Shown here: positions 36,043 through 45,943 of the stretch, piece after piece
How positions within the stretch are numbered: the first letter of the stretch is position 1
How the letters are laid out: the number at the start of each line of letters is the position of its first letter
Source of the DNA: Halanaerobium polyolivorans
GTDB taxonomy: Bacteria > Bacillota > Halanaerobiia > Halanaerobiales > Halanaerobiaceae
Assembly (NCBI RefSeq): GCF_020711195.1
Contig: NZ_JAJFAT010000001.1
Span: 186,001 to 250,000 of the forward strand
Direction of reading: 5' to 3'
Length of the DNA: 64,000 nt
Position numbers and translations under genes: made by a program
Notes under the pieces: model-generated
Seen by the model: only the letters and a program-made list of their open reading frames with translations
Told to the model about the DNA's origin: nothing
Databases searched by the model: none

Positions 36043-36795
36043 TCAACCAATCTTTTTTGCAATATAAAAACCATAACTGCAATGATTTTTGGCCATTTTA
36101 TAATATCTAATCTCTTCTTTATGCTCATTTACTATCTTTCTGGCCAGCTCAGAATTATCATGTTTTCTAAGAAAATCATCAAAGCGCTCTTCCATTGGCT
36201 TATAATAATTATCAATCCAACTGCTTTCCGGCAAAATGAAATAACCAACTAGAGAAAATCCATTTTTCTCTAATATCTTAATTTTATTTGCAGCTGTATC
36301 AACCTCTGAGTATTGATTATGCCAGTATTCTTCTATTTTTTTAGGCCTTAAATTGCTTAGCCAAGTTAATTCACTAATAGCAAGATAGCCACCAGTTTTT
36401 AAAAAGTATTTCCATTTTTTTATTCCTGCTGCAAACCCCATTATATATATAGCCCCTTCAGACCAAATGATATCAAATTCCTCTTTATTAAAATCTAAAT
36501 CATCCATAGATCTTTTAAGTGTTCTAATCTTATTTTGCAAATTGGTTTCTTTTGCTTTTAAATTTAATTTTACTAAAAATTTAGGGAATAAATCAACCGC
36601 TGTAATTTGAGCTTTGATATTTTGAGCAAGGGTAATTGTTTGTCCTCCAGTGCCACAACCAATATCTGCAACTTTTAAAGGCTTATCTTGCTCCAGATCA
36701 ATAAATTGTAAAGCTCTTAATGTATCAGAAGGACTACCTGGTCCCTGTCTTTCTGCATCAACAAAAAAATCTATTAATAATTCCATCTCGGTCAT
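36043..36795 (-). CDS. Class I SAM-dependent methyltransferase
   Basis: 250 residues: SAM-binding motif I VADIGCGTGGQTITLAQ, motif II acidic loop ITAVDLFPKFL and FDIIWSEGAIYIMGF. Small-molecule methyltransferase of unknown substrate. Last gene of a probable three-gene unit after two flavodoxin-like proteins, 51 bases downstream of the second. The C-terminal YKMAKNHCSYGFYIAKK is common in this subgroup of Firmicute proteins. Confidence 0.8.
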   Translation of the reverse strand: MTEMELLIDFFVDAERQGPGSPSDTLRALQFIDLEQDKPLKVADIGCGTGGQTITLAQNIKAQITAVDLFPKFLVKLNLKAKETNLQNKIRTLKRSMDDLDFNKEEFDIIWSEGAIYIMGFAAGIKKWKYFLKTGGYLAISELTWLSNLRPKKIEEYWHNQYSEVDTAANKIKILEKNGFSLVGYFILPESSWIDNYYKPMEERFDDFLRKHDNSELARKIVNEHKEEIRYYKMAKNHCSYGFYIAKKIG

Positions 36796-36846
36796 TTTAA
36801 TGTCTCCTTTATTAAATTGTTCAGCCTAAAATTAAATTAATCAAAG

Positions 36847-37542
36847 TCAAGTATAGGGTTTATCATTTATCTTCTTATAAATCCCATTTTTTAAAGCTTT
36901 AAATTTCCAGTTTAAATTGCCTACTAAAGTATAAAGCCAATTCTGAGAAATTAAAGGTTTAAAAGTTTTTTTAATTGCAGCATCAGAAATTTTTTGATTA
37001 TTTAAAAGATCATCAGCGGCTAAATCTAGACCCTTAATCAAATTTTTGGCTATTCCACCCATTTCTGAAAGAGCTTTTCCATTAATTAAACCTCCCATTC
37101 CAATAGCAATACCACCTAAATAATTAAAACCAGCTTCTTTTGCAAACTCTTTATAGACTTTAAGCGCAACTTTATTTTGTTCAGGTTCCGGGAAACCACA
37201 ATTTAAAATTGCAGCAAAACTCTGTTTTTTTACTGGAGTTATATTTTGTGAATAAAGCTTTTTCTTGTTCTCGACAATTAGAGTTAGAGCTTTAATGACT
37301 TTTGCAGGTAATGTATCTACATATAGTGGTGCAGCAAGTATAATTAAATCTGCTCTTTCTATGTTTTGCAAAAAAAGAGCTGTTTTTGCCTCGGTATTTA
37401 TTTGAGAATGAATATGAACTGTATTAGTTTGAATATCATTTTCTTTTAGTAAATTCAAAATATAGTTGCCTAAACTTGCTGATGAACTCTTTTCACCTTT
37501 AGGGCTGCCAATTAAAAATATTGCTCTTTTTAATTCATTCAT
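36847..37542 (-). CDS. Flavodoxin-like NAD(P)H-dependent oxidoreductase
   Basis: 231 residues with a flavodoxin/FMN-reductase fold: LIGSPKGEKSSSASLGNYIL (phosphate-binding loop) and RADLIILAAPLYVDTLPAKV. I place the start at ATG 37542, overlapping the previous stop by 8 bases, as the longer frame begins at TTG 37554 inside the previous gene. Probably translationally coupled. Substrate unknown. Confidence 0.75.
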   Translation of the reverse strand: MNELKRAIFLIGSPKGEKSSSASLGNYILNLLKENDIQTNTVHIHSQINTEAKTALFLQNIERADLIILAAPLYVDTLPAKVIKALTLIVENKKKLYSQNITPVKKQSFAAILNCGFPEPEQNKVALKVYKEFAKEAGFNYLGGIAIGMGGLINGKALSEMGGIAKNLIKGLDLAADDLLNNQKISDAAIKKTFKPLISQNWLYTLVGNLNWKFKALKNGIYKKINDKPYT

Positions 37543-38119
37543 TCTGCACACCAACTTTTTGACTGAAATTATTAACTATTTTTTCGATCTTTTCTCTAAT
37601 TGATTTATCATCAAAAAGCAAAACCTCAGCTTTAAAATGATGAGAATGAAAATTGATGCTGTTTCTTTCAACAAGTTCTTTGAAAATTTTATTTTGAATT
37701 TCATTTTTGGCTTCATTCATAGCAATAGCTAAAATTGAAGGATAACTTTTGTAACGTTTTTTATGATGAGTTTCTCCCTTAATTTCAGTAAAATAAGGTG
37801 AGATTAAAGGAATAAGCCTGTCTAAAGCTTTTTTAAGTTGATAAGAATAACTGCCAAAGACAATTGGTGTTAAAAAAACGATTATATCAGAATTTATCAC
37901 CTTAACTGCTGTTTCTCTACCATAATCATCAATTATACATATTCCTGGAGTTTTAATCCAACATTTAAAACATCCCTGGCAATCAGCAATAATCTTATCC
38001 TTCAATAATATTTCTTCAACTTCAAAATTGTTTTTTTGCAAATCTTGTTTTAAATAACTCGAAAGTTTTTCTAAACTATTACCATTTAAACTTTCTCCAT
38101 TTAAAATTAATATTTTCAT
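37535..38119 (-). CDS. Flavodoxin family protein with CxxC-xxC cysteine motif
   Basis: 194 residues: N-terminal flavin loop ILNGESLNGNSLEKLSSYL, CQGCFKCWIKTPGICIIDD and VFLTPIVFGSYSYQLKKALD. This cysteine pattern is typical of the NADPH-dependent FMN reductase/iron-sulfur flavoprotein group. First of a three-gene unit with a second flavodoxin-like protein and a methyltransferase. Role unknown. Confidence 0.78.
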   Translation of the reverse strand: MKILILNGESLNGNSLEKLSSYLKQDLQKNNFEVEEILLKDKIIADCQGCFKCWIKTPGICIIDDYGRETAVKVINSDIIVFLTPIVFGSYSYQLKKALDRLIPLISPYFTEIKGETHHKKRYKSYPSILAIAMNEAKNEIQNKIFKELVERNSINFHSHHFKAEVLLFDDKSIREKIEKIVNNFSQKVGVQNE

Positions 38120-38216
38120 TTTTTTCTCCTTTTTAAAGGCTTAAAAAAATACTCGTTGATATCTATTTATTATATTCGCTATATTGAAATATTATCCTTC
38201 ACAAAAGAGATCAGAT

Positions 38217-38624
38217 TTAATCAATATACTTAACTTGATCATCTTTGTCAGAAAGAATTATTTCTTCAATCCTAAAAACAATTAAGCCAATATTATCTCC
38301 GATAATAAATTGAGGCATATTATTCTTTTTTATATGCATTTCTCTATAACCCTTTCCTTCTTCATCCTCCATAGTTACTGCAGTTCCTATAAAAGTAGCA
38401 CTGAGTCCAACAGAAATTGACGATATCAGTAATGATATGTTCTTGTTCTTTTGAATATTAGAATATTTTTTGCTATTTATTCTGCTGCTTAAAATAATTT
38501 TATTTTCTGCCTCAACATATGTGAAATTCATTAATGATAAATAGGGCTTGTTATTCCAAGCTGTAGCCATCGTACAAAATCTTTCATTTTCTAGTAAATT
38601 TTTAATATTTTTTGGGATATCCAT
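38217..38624 (-). CDS. Pyridoxamine 5'-phosphate oxidase family protein
   Basis: 135 residues, split-barrel flavin-binding fold: FCTMATAWNNKPYLSLMNFT followed by KIILSSRINSKKYSNIQKNK and LLISS. These proteins bind FMN or F420 and are mostly uncharacterised reductases; this is not the vitamin B6 enzyme itself. Ribosome site GGAGAA precedes the ATG. Confidence 0.8.
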   Translation of the reverse strand: MDIPKNIKNLLENERFCTMATAWNNKPYLSLMNFTYVEAENKIILSSRINSKKYSNIQKNKNISLLISSISVGLSATFIGTAVTMEDEEGKGYREMHIKKNNMPQFIIGDNIGLIVFRIEEIILSDKDDQVKYID

Positions 38625-38696
38625 AATTATTCTCCTTAAAACTGCTTAATATTATTATACTTTTTTCTCAGCACCCTAAAACTTGAAACTGCCTCT

Positions 38697-39401
38697 TCAT
38701 TTATCATAAATAATTTCCATATCTGGCTTTTCAGTACAGAAATAATGTACCCAGATATAAAGATATTGGAATAATGCTGCACTTAATGCTGCCTGAGAAC
38801 CTAAGAATAATGCAATAAACCACAGCAGAAAAAAAGCAAAGGAATACATAGAATTACTATTCCATCTAAAGATTCCTTTTTTGACTAAAGGCATTTTTCT
38901 ATAAGAAACTCGAAAATGATCTGCTCCTAATGCTCTAATTATCCCGAAATATCTCAGAACTGACCAAATAGTATAAATAGCCGGAATCAACAAAAAGAAG
39001 GCAAGAGCTAGTGCTATTAATTCAGGAAGAAAAAGAGAACTTGAATCAGATTTAGCTAAACCAAGAAGAGTAATAACACGAGCTAAAAGAAAGGGCAAAA
39101 AAATCAAACTCCAGATAAATAGATCAAAACGGCCAAATATTTTAGATAAAGTAGCCCAACCTAGCTGAAGACGAAAAACAATCCAGACGACTATTTGATG
39201 CAAGACAGCTGTGCCAATTGTAAGCCAAAACCAAGTTATATCTGTAATACCCAGCCAGGAGCCTTCACCCATTACCGGTGCTGCAAATGCCCAAACAATA
39301 GGCAGTAATATTAACAAAGCAAGAAGATGCCATATTTGACGGTAAAAAAAATAATTTAATGAACGTGCATTTTGATACCATATATTTTCTTTTTTTATCA
39401 T
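38697..39401 (-). CDS. Isoprenylcysteine methyltransferase/PEMT-like membrane protein
   Basis: 234 residues with about six membrane helices. The C-terminal part (ALGADHFRVSYRKMPLVKKG, IFRWNSNSMYSFAFFL and YFCTEKPDMEIIYDK) resembles the SAM-binding end of ICMT/PEMT-type membrane methyltransferases, including the closing E-x-P/D-x-E pattern. Start at 39401 because GGAGG lies between it and the longer frame start at 39437. Substrate unknown. Confidence 0.65.
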   Translation of the reverse strand: MIKKENIWYQNARSLNYFFYRQIWHLLALLILLPIVWAFAAPVMGEGSWLGITDITWFWLTIGTAVLHQIVVWIVFRLQLGWATLSKIFGRFDLFIWSLIFLPFLLARVITLLGLAKSDSSSLFLPELIALALAFFLLIPAIYTIWSVLRYFGIIRALGADHFRVSYRKMPLVKKGIFRWNSNSMYSFAFFLLWFIALFLGSQAALSAALFQYLYIWVHYFCTEKPDMEIIYDK

Positions 39402-39631
39402 TATAATCTGATCCTCCTGATTGGATTTGGCTCTCACAGCTCTTTGTCACAGGAACTGCTTAAAGGCTTTCTTGTTCTTGCCAGTAATTAGTTAATCTGC
39501 CCTCTATATTATTATCTTTCTTTGTTTAAATTATTATTCCTTTGTCTTATTAATTATATTTTAATTTTCAGCTGCTAAAATTTAGTATTGTGAGCATTTA
39601 AAAATATTTTGGATAAAACTTAGATCAATAT

Positions 39632-39664
39632 AAAAAAGCAGAGCAGTTTTGACACTGATCTGCT
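39632..39664 (-). terminator. Terminator of clpB
   Basis: AGCAGA / TCTGCT arms (39637-39642, 39659-39664), TTTTTTA on the minus strand. Confidence 0.8.
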
Positions 39665-39677
39665 GATAGCTTTATAC

Positions 39678-42260
39678 TTAATTGTTAAATTTAAATTCTC
39701 CCTTATCATAATCAACTGTTACTGTGTCTCCTTCTTCTATTTTACCTTCTAGTAAAGACATTGCCAATTCATCTTTAATTTGGCTTTGGATTACTCTTCT
39801 TAAAGGTCTTGCCCCATAGGCAGGTTCATAACCTAACTCTAGCAGTTCTTCTTTTGCAGCTCTTGTTAATTCTATTTCTATATCTTTATCTGCTAGGTTT
39901 TGCTGGAGATAAGATATTTGAATATCAATTATAGCAAAGAGATCTTCTTTACTTAATGAATTAAAGATAATCTTTTCATCAATTCTGTTTAAGAATTCAG
40001 GTCTAAAGTGAGATTTCAAAGCATTTTCTATTTTTTCTCTGATTTCTGATTTTTCCTGAAGGTCCATTATGAATTGAGAACCTATATTAGAAGTCATAAT
40101 AATCACTGTATTTTTAAAATCAACTTCTTTACCCTGACTATCTGTTAGAACACCATCATCGAGTATTTGTAATAATATATTAAATACATCCTGATGGGCT
40201 TTTTCGATTTCATCAAATAAGATTACAGAATAGGGTTTTCTTCTTACCTTTTCAGTTAGCTGTCCACCTTCCTCAAAACCAACATATCCTGGTGGAGAGC
40301 CGATTAGTTTTGAGACAGCATGTCTTTCCATATATTCTGACATATCAAGCCTGATAAGTGCTTTTTCATCATCAAAAAGATAAGCTGCTAAAGTTTTAGC
40401 AAGTTCTGTTTTACCAACACCGGTTGGACCCATAAAGAGAAAAGAAGCAAGTGGTCTATCTGCATCTTGGAGGCCGGTTCTAGAGCGTCTAATTGCATTA
40501 CTAACTGCAACAACTGCATCTCTTTGACCAACAACACGTTTTTCTAATTCTTCTTCTAAATGGATTAATTTCTCTTTCTCTTCTTCCATTAATTTATGCA
40601 GAGGAATATCTGTCCAAAGTGAAACTATTTCTGCAATATCTTCTTCAGTAACCTCTTCTTTGACCAGCTGTTCTGAATCTTCTTTTGAATCCTCTACTTT
40701 TTTGCTCAGTTCTGCCAGTTCTTTTCGGAGATCATGAAGTTTACCATACTTTAACTTGGCAGCTTCTTCATAATTTGCTTCTCTTTCTGCAGCTTGAGCT
40801 TTAACTTCAACCCTATCTATTTCTTCTTTTAATTTTTGAATTTTGGCCAGTTGATCTTTTTCGTTCTGCCATTTTAACTGGAGTGGGTCTCTTTTATCTT
40901 TTAAATCCTGCAGTTTTTCTTCTATTTCCTCAAGCTTTTCTTTAGCTTCTGGATTATCTTCTTTTTTTAAAGCTTCTTTTTCAACTTCTAAGAGCCTAAC
41001 CTTTCTATCTAATTCATCTATTTCAAGGGGCATAGAATCGATCTCTATGCGAATTTTAGAAGCTGCTTCATCAATTAAATCTATCGCTTTATCAGGTAAA
41101 AATCTTTCTGTTAGATAGCGATCAGATAATTTAGCAGCTGCTACTATAGCATTGTCAGTGATTTTAATTCCATGGTGAATTTCATATTTTTCTTTCAAAC
41201 CTCTTAAAATAGAAATTGTATCTTCAATATCTGGTTCTGAAACTTTAACAGGTTGAAATCTTCTTTCTAAAGCAGCATCTTTCTCTATATGCTTTTTATA
41301 TTCTGTTAGAGTAGTAGCTCCTACACAATGAAGTTCTCCTCTGGCAAGGGCTGGTTTTAATAGGTTTGCTGCATCCATTGAACCCTCAGATGCTCCTGCA
41401 CCAACTAAAGTATGCATCTCATCTATGAAGAGTATTATCTGTCCTTCTGCTTTTTTAATTTCTTTTAAAACTGATTTTAATCTTTCTTCAAACTCCCCTC
41501 TAAATTTGGTTCCTGCTACCAAAGAACCCATATCTAAAGATATTACCTTTTTATTTTTTAAGCTTTCTGGAATATCTCCATTAACTATTCTTTGGGCAAG
41601 CCCCTCTACAATAGCAGTTTTACCAACACCGGGCTCACCAATCAATACCGGATTATTTTTGCGTCTTCTAGAAAGAACCTGCATTACTCTTCTGATTAAA
41701 TTATCACGACCAATTACAGGATCTAATTTCCCCTCTTCGGCCTGAGCAGTAATATCAATTGTATATTTTTCTAAAACATTAAAAGCATCTTCTCCCTGTT
41801 GAGAATCTATATTACTACCTCCTCTGATTTCTTTAATAATCTTTTTCATTTGGCTAAGATTGACTCCATTTTCAGACAGAATTTTAGCAATATCTGTATT
41901 TCTTTTTGCTAAAAAAGCTAATAAAAAATGTTCTGTAGAAACAAATTTATCTCCCAGAGCATCTGCCTGTTTATCAGCTTCTCTTAAAATTTCATTTAAT
42001 TTATATGACATATAGGCCTGAGCATCTTTTTTAGTGTATACCTGAGGTAGTTTTTCTAATAACTCTTCATTTTCTTCTTTAATAATTTTTAAATTAGCCT
42101 CAGCTTTTTCCAGCAGTGGTAAGACTATTCCATCATCTTGATTTAACATTGCTTTTAAAAGATGAGCTGGAAAAATTTCTTGATGACTATAATCTTTAGC
42201 AACATGCTGAGCCTCTACAAGACTCTGCTGAGCTTTCCGAGTAAACTTTTCCATATCCAT
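39678..42260 (-). CDS. clpB: ClpB disaggregase
   Basis: Hsp100 ATPase that works with DnaK to rescue aggregated proteins. 860 residues: Clp_N repeats (1-145), AAA1 with [15 protein letters not shown] and [13 protein letters not shown], the long ClpB/Hsp104 middle coiled coil (about 400-525), AAA2 with [15 protein letters not shown] and [12 protein letters not shown], and the C-terminal [12 protein letters not shown]. Start 42260 follows GAGGAGGG; the longer frame from 42284 contains that site. A CtsR-like operator overlaps its promoter. Confidence 0.97.
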   Translation of the reverse strand: MDMEKFTRKAQQSLVEAQHVAKDYSHQEIFPAHLLKAMLNQDDGIVLPLLEKAEANLKIIKEENEELLEKLPQVYTKKDAQAYMSYKLNEILREADKQADALGDKFVSTEHFLLAFLAKRNTDIAKILSENGVNLSQMKKIIKEIRGGSNIDSQQGEDAFNVLEKYTIDITAQAEEGKLDPVIGRDNLIRRVMQVLSRRRKNNPVLIGEPGVGKTAIVEGLAQRIVNGDIPESLKNKKVISLDMGSLVAGTKFRGEFEERLKSVLKEIKKAEGQIILFIDEMHTLVGAGASEGSMDAANLLKPALARGELHCVGATTLTEYKKHIEKDAALERRFQPVKVSEPDIEDTISILRGLKEKYEIHHGIKITDNAIVAAAKLSDRYLTERFLPDKAIDLIDEAASKIRIEIDSMPLEIDELDRKVRLLEVEKEALKKEDNPEAKEKLEEIEEKLQDLKDKRDPLQLKWQNEKDQLAKIQKLKEEIDRVEVKAQAAEREANYEEAAKLKYGKLHDLRKELAELSKKVEDSKEDSEQLVKEEVTEEDIAEIVSLWTDIPLHKLMEEEKEKLIHLEEELEKRVVGQRDAVVAVSNAIRRSRTGLQDADRPLASFLFMGPTGVGKTELAKTLAAYLFDDEKALIRLDMSEYMERHAVSKLIGSPPGYVGFEEGGQLTEKVRRKPYSVILFDEIEKAHQDVFNILLQILDDGVLTDSQGKEVDFKNTVIIMTSNIGSQFIMDLQEKSEIREKIENALKSHFRPEFLNRIDEKIIFNSLSKEDLFAIIDIQISYLQQNLADKDIEIELTRAAKEELLELGYEPAYGARPLRRVIQSQIKDELAMSLLEGKIEEGDTVTVDYDKGEFKFNN

Positions 42261-42315
42261 AAGGCTTTCCCTCCTCAAATTCAATATATTATTATAAGCT
42301 TAACTTCTATTATAT

Positions 42316-42345
42316 ATTATAATATAAAGGTCAGAGATGGTCAAG
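42316..42345 (-). promoter_or_regulatory. clpB promoter with CtsR-like operator
   Basis: Minus strand TTGACC (42339-42344), 17 bases, TATAAT (42316-42321). On the plus strand 42329-42345 reads GGTCAGA-GAT-GGTCAAG, matching the CtsR heptad repeat (A/G)GTCAAA-NAN-(A/G)GTCAAA at all but two positions and covering the -35. No CIRCE element is visible. Confidence 0.72.
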
Positions 42346-42420
42346 TATTTTAAAGCAGGATTTTTCTCTAATTAATAGAAATATATTATATAGATTGTTA
42401 TATTAAGAGGAGGGTTTATA

Positions 42421-43350
42421 ATTTCTCAATTAAACTTTTTAGAAGCAGTAAATAAATTTAAAAAATACTTAGATGTTGAAAAGGGTTATTCTAAATTAAC
42501 TATCAAACAATACGAAAACGATCTCCTGCAGCTGCATAGATATTTAAAAGAAGAATTAGATTTTCCTAAAAACTTTAAGGCTGAAAATGTTGATAGACTG
42601 GATATAGCAGAATTTTTAGCAGATGCTGTAATTGTTAATGATAATAAAGCAATTACAAGAAATAGAAAACTTTTTGCTATCCGTTCTTTTTATAAATATC
42701 TACTTCGTTATGGTGTTATAGAAAAAAATCCTGCTGAAGCAATTGACAGCAGTAAAACTGACACAAAGCTTGAACCTATTTATTTAAAATTAAAAGAAGC
42801 TCAAAAATTTATTCAAGCAATTGATGATAAAGATAATATTAATCGCCGTCGAGATATTGCAATAACCAAGCTTTTTCTATATGCAGGCTTAAGAATTTCT
42901 GAATTGGTTAATTTAGATTTTGATAATATAGATTTTGAAGATGGTTCAATTAAATTTTATGGTAAGGGAAGCAAAGAAAGATATGTACCTCTGCATAATG
43001 ATGTTACAGAAGCTCTGAAAAGTTATTTAAAAGAAAGAAATAGTATTAAAATTAAAGAGCAAGATGCTAGACAGGCCATCTTTTTATCCAGACATGGAAA
43101 AAGAATCAGTCCCCGAACAATTCAACTGTTTGTTAAAAAATATGCAAAAAAAGCAGGATTAAGTAGAGCTGATAAAATAACTCCCCATAAATTAAGACAT
43201 ACCTTTGCCAGCATGTTATATAGGCAGACCAAAGATATTAAAGTTTTACAGGATCTTTTAGGTCATGCAGATATTTCAACAACTCAAATCTATACTCATA
43301 TTGATACAGAAGAAAAGAAAAATGCCATTGATGAAATGCCCGATTTTTAA
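42421..43350 (+). CDS. XerC/XerD-family tyrosine recombinase with ATT start
   Basis: 309 residues, continuous frame. N-terminal SAM-like core-binding domain (FKKYLDVEKGYSKLTIKQYE to SFYKYLLRYGVIEKNPAEAI), then a catalytic domain with Arg in LYAGLRISELVNL, Lys in YGKGSKERYVPL, HKLRHTFAS, LLGHADISTTQIYTHI with the terminal tyrosine. No ATG, GTG or TTG occurs before 42904, which would delete half the protein. A strong ribosome site (GAGGAGGG, 42407-42414) lies 6 bases before ATT 42421; ATA 42418 is the alternative. Could be chromosome-dimer resolvase or an integrase; a loxP-like site lies 15 kb away. Confidence 0.88.
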   Translation: MSQLNFLEAVNKFKKYLDVEKGYSKLTIKQYENDLLQLHRYLKEELDFPKNFKAENVDRLDIAEFLADAVIVNDNKAITRNRKLFAIRSFYKYLLRYGVIEKNPAEAIDSSKTDTKLEPIYLKLKEAQKFIQAIDDKDNINRRRDIAITKLFLYAGLRISELVNLDFDNIDFEDGSIKFYGKGSKERYVPLHNDVTEALKSYLKERNSIKIKEQDARQAIFLSRHGKRISPRTIQLFVKKYAKKAGLSRADKITPHKLRHTFASMLYRQTKDIKVLQDLLGHADISTTQIYTHIDTEEKKNAIDEMPDF

Positions 43351-43357
43351 ATAAAAA

Positions 43358-43417
43358 GATCCCCTTTTTTGATAAAACAGATAATTATTGTTTAATCTGC
43401 CTATCATCTAGGGGATC
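43358..43417. terminator. Possible terminator between converging genes
   Basis: GATCCCCT (43358-43365) pairs with AGGGGATC (43410-43417), enclosing a second stem CAGAT/ATCTG. Loop is long, so moderate confidence. Confidence 0.5.
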
Positions 43418-43441
43418 ATATAATCTGATAACTTTTTTTCT

Positions 43442-44560
43442 TTATAATAGTTTATTTAGTTTTGCTATGATTTGATCTATTTCAGTTTTAGTGATATTTA
43501 AAGCAGGTAGAAAACGGATTGTTTTTCCCTTTAAAACATTGAGCAGCAGACCATTTTCTTCAGCTTCATTACGCAGATCTACTATCTCTTCTTTCAATTC
43601 TAGACCCAGCATTAAACCTATCCCTCTTACTTCTTTAATTTTATCAGAATCAATTTTTTTCAAGTTATTATAAAAATAATCTCCATTTTCTTTGATTTGA
43701 GCTTCCATGTTTTTAAGTTTTTCTAAAACTATTTTAGCTCCTCTTAAAGCTAAGGGGTTTGGAGCAAAAGTAGAGCCGTGATCTCCAGCTGCTAAAACTT
43801 CTCTCATTTCTCCTGCCATTATTACAGCACCTAGGGGTAAACCTCCACCTAATGCTTTGGCAACTGTAATTAAATCAGCTTCAATATCATAATGTTGAAA
43901 AGAATATTTTTTTGCAGTTCTATATAATCCTGCCTGGACTTCATCAATTGCCATTATCCAGTTATTAGCTGCTGTTAATTTTTTTAATTCTGCAACAAAG
44001 TCTTTATCTGCAGGCCTTACTCCTCCTGAACCCTGGAGTGGTTCAAAAAATACTGCCTTAATATCTGGGTTTTCAGCTGCTGTTTTTCTTAATGATTCAA
44101 TATTATTAAATTCAGCTTCTATTGTATTAGGAAGCAGTGGTTTGAACTGATCTTTGATTTCAGGAAAACCATTAACCGATAATGCACCTAAACTTCTTCC
44201 ATGAAATGAATTAGAAAAATATAATATTTTCCCATCTTTAATTTTCTTTTTAACTATTTTTAAAGCAAGTTCTGTAGCTTCAGTTCCTGAATTAACATAA
44301 AAAACTTTTTCGTCTTGCTGAGATAAAAGCTGAGAAACTGCTTCTATATCTTCATCTAAAAAGTAATTAGAAGTATGGGCATAACGATCTAATTTTGATT
44401 TAAGAGAATTTATTACTTCTGGGTGGCTGTGTCCTAAAGCTAAAACACCAATCCCTGAAAAAGTATCAATATATTTCTTTCCTTTTTTATCATAGATATA
44501 GACTCCATCTGCGAAATCAATTTCAAAGTCATAATGATTATATAGATTTAAATAATTCAT
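43442..44560 (-). CDS. Class III aminotransferase, probable N-acetyl-diaminopimelate aminotransferase
   Basis: 372 residues, acetylornithine-aminotransferase family (ArgD-like): VNSGTEATELALKI, SFHGRSLGALSVNG, IDEVQAGLYRT and PLP lysine in TVAKALGGGLPLGAVIM. It is the last gene of the lysA-dapA-dapB-dapH operon, where the acetylase pathway needs an aminotransferase making N-acetyl-diaminopimelate. ArgD of E. coli does the succinyl version, so I infer that role here; an arginine role remains possible. Start ATG 44560 follows AGGTGG. Confidence 0.8.
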   Translation of the reverse strand: MNYLNLYNHYDFEIDFADGVYIYDKKGKKYIDTFSGIGVLALGHSHPEVINSLKSKLDRYAHTSNYFLDEDIEAVSQLLSQQDEKVFYVNSGTEATELALKIVKKKIKDGKILYFSNSFHGRSLGALSVNGFPEIKDQFKPLLPNTIEAEFNNIESLRKTAAENPDIKAVFFEPLQGSGGVRPADKDFVAELKKLTAANNWIMAIDEVQAGLYRTAKKYSFQHYDIEADLITVAKALGGGLPLGAVIMAGEMREVLAAGDHGSTFAPNPLALRGAKIVLEKLKNMEAQIKENGDYFYNNLKKIDSDKIKEVRGIGLMLGLELKEEIVDLRNEAEENGLLLNVLKGKTIRFLPALNITKTEIDQIIAKLNKLL

Positions 44561-44572
44561 TATAACCACCTA

Positions 44573-45271
44573 TTACAACTTACGCAGACTGGAAACTAAT
44601 TCAGTTTTTTGTTTTGTTTTATCATCTACATCTTTGATCTTTTTAGCTGGAGCACCAGCATAAACAGATGCAGGTGGTACATCATCAATTACTACTGAAC
44701 CAGCAGCAATTACAGCACCTTCACCAATTTTTACTCCTTCTAAAACAACAACATTAGCTCCAATTAAAACATTGTCTTCAACTATTACTGGATCAGCACT
44801 TGGTGGTTCAATTACACCTGCTAAGACAGTTCCAGCACCAATATGACAGTTATTACCAACAGTAGCTCTACCACCTAAAACTGTATTCATATCAATCATT
44901 GTATTTTCGCCAATTTTAGCACCAATGTTAATTACTGCCCCCATCATAATTACACAACCATCACCAATCTCAACCTGATCTCGAATATGAACCCCTGGTT
45001 CAATTCTTGCATTATATTTGTTGTAGTCTGCTAAAGGAATTGCTGAATTTTTGCGGTCCATTTCAATTTTTTCTTTGTGAAGTTTGTTACCAAGCTTTTC
45101 TCTGATTTCATTTACTTGATTGTTATCACAAAAAACAATACCAGAATTATCATCACCAAAATAATCATATTCACTTAAAGCCTCACTTAAAGCTTCTCCC
45201 TGCACATATAGTTTTACAGGTGTTTTCTTTTCCGAATTGGAAATGTAATCAATTAAATCATAAGAATTCAT
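44573..45271 (-). CDS. dapH: Tetrahydrodipicolinate N-acetyltransferase
   Basis: Acetylates tetrahydrodipicolinate using acetyl-CoA, the branch-defining step of the acetylase lysine route. 232 residues: N-terminal DapH domain, then a left-handed beta helix of hexapeptide repeats (IGDGCVIMMGAVINIGAKIG, VGNNCHIGAGTVLAGVI, VIVEDNVLIGANVVVLEGV). Length and N-terminal domain match DapH, not the succinyl enzyme DapD. It lies between dapB and the aminotransferase. Confidence 0.93.
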   Translation of the reverse strand: MNSYDLIDYISNSEKKTPVKLYVQGEALSEALSEYDYFGDDNSGIVFCDNNQVNEIREKLGNKLHKEKIEMDRKNSAIPLADYNKYNARIEPGVHIRDQVEIGDGCVIMMGAVINIGAKIGENTMIDMNTVLGGRATVGNNCHIGAGTVLAGVIEPPSADPVIVEDNVLIGANVVVLEGVKIGEGAVIAAGSVVIDDVPPASVYAGAPAKKIKDVDDKTKQKTELVSSLRKL

Positions 45272-45295
45272 TTTGTATCACTCCATTTTATATAT

Positions 45296-45943
45296 TTAAT
45301 TTGTTAATATATCTTTAAAAGAATATAAACCGGGGTTTAAATCCAATATTTTTTCAGCACTTAAGAGTACACCCTTTGTAAAGGCTTCTCTAGAATAAGC
45401 TCTATGTTTTAAAGTTAAAACCTCACCAGTACTGGCAAAATAAACTTCATGTTCACCAAATTCTGAACCAAGTCTTTTTGAATGCATATCAATATCTCTA
45501 TCTATCAAATCTGAGAGCATAATTGCTGTGCCAGAAGGTTTGTCTTTTTTAAATCTATGGTGAGTTTCAGAAATTTCAATATCCCAGTCCTGATCAATAT
45601 AATTATCTACTTTAGAGACAAGTTCACTTAAAATATTGATTCCAATTGAGAAATTAAAACTCTGAATAACTGCTACCTTTTCTGCTAATTGATTTAGCTG
45701 CTTGAAATCAGCTTCATCTAAGCCGGTTGTCCCAATAACCAAAGGAATCTCTTTTTCTTTTATAACTTTGACTGTTTCCGGAAAAGCTTCTTTTAAAGAG
45801 AAATCAATTATTAATTCAGGTTTTTCTATTTCCTTTTCACCATTTTCATCTTTTTGATAAACTAATTCATGGCCAGCTTGAGAAAAAAGTTTCTCTATGG
45901 CCTCTCCCATTCTTCCTGAATAACCTATGATTCCATATTTCAT
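45296..45943 (-). CDS. dapB: 4-hydroxy-tetrahydrodipicolinate reductase
   Basis: 215 residues, a short DapB: NAD(P)-binding IGYSGRMGEAIEKLF, IDFSLKEAFPETV, SETHHRFKKDKPSGTA with the substrate-binding histidines and lysine. Reduces the DapA product in lysine and diaminopimelate synthesis. Its ATG overlaps the dapA stop by four bases (ATGA). Confidence 0.93.
   Translation of the reverse strand: MKYGIIGYSGRMGEAIEKLFSQAGHELVYQKDENGEKEIEKPELIIDFSLKEAFPETVKVIKEKEIPLVIGTTGLDEADFKQLNQLAEKVAVIQSFNFSIGINILSELVSKVDNYIDQDWDIEISETHHRFKKDKPSGTAIMLSDLIDRDIDMHSKRLGSEFGEHEVYFASTGEVLTLKHRAYSREAFTKGVLLSAEKILDLNPGLYSFKDILTN

Noticed and set aside
39438-39631. Open frames upstream of the ICMT-like gene
   Set aside because: No ribosome site and no recognisable similarity; treated as intergenic.
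42904-43350. Half-length integrase starting at TTG 42904
   Set aside because: It removes the DNA-binding half although the open frame continues to a strong ribosome site at 42407.
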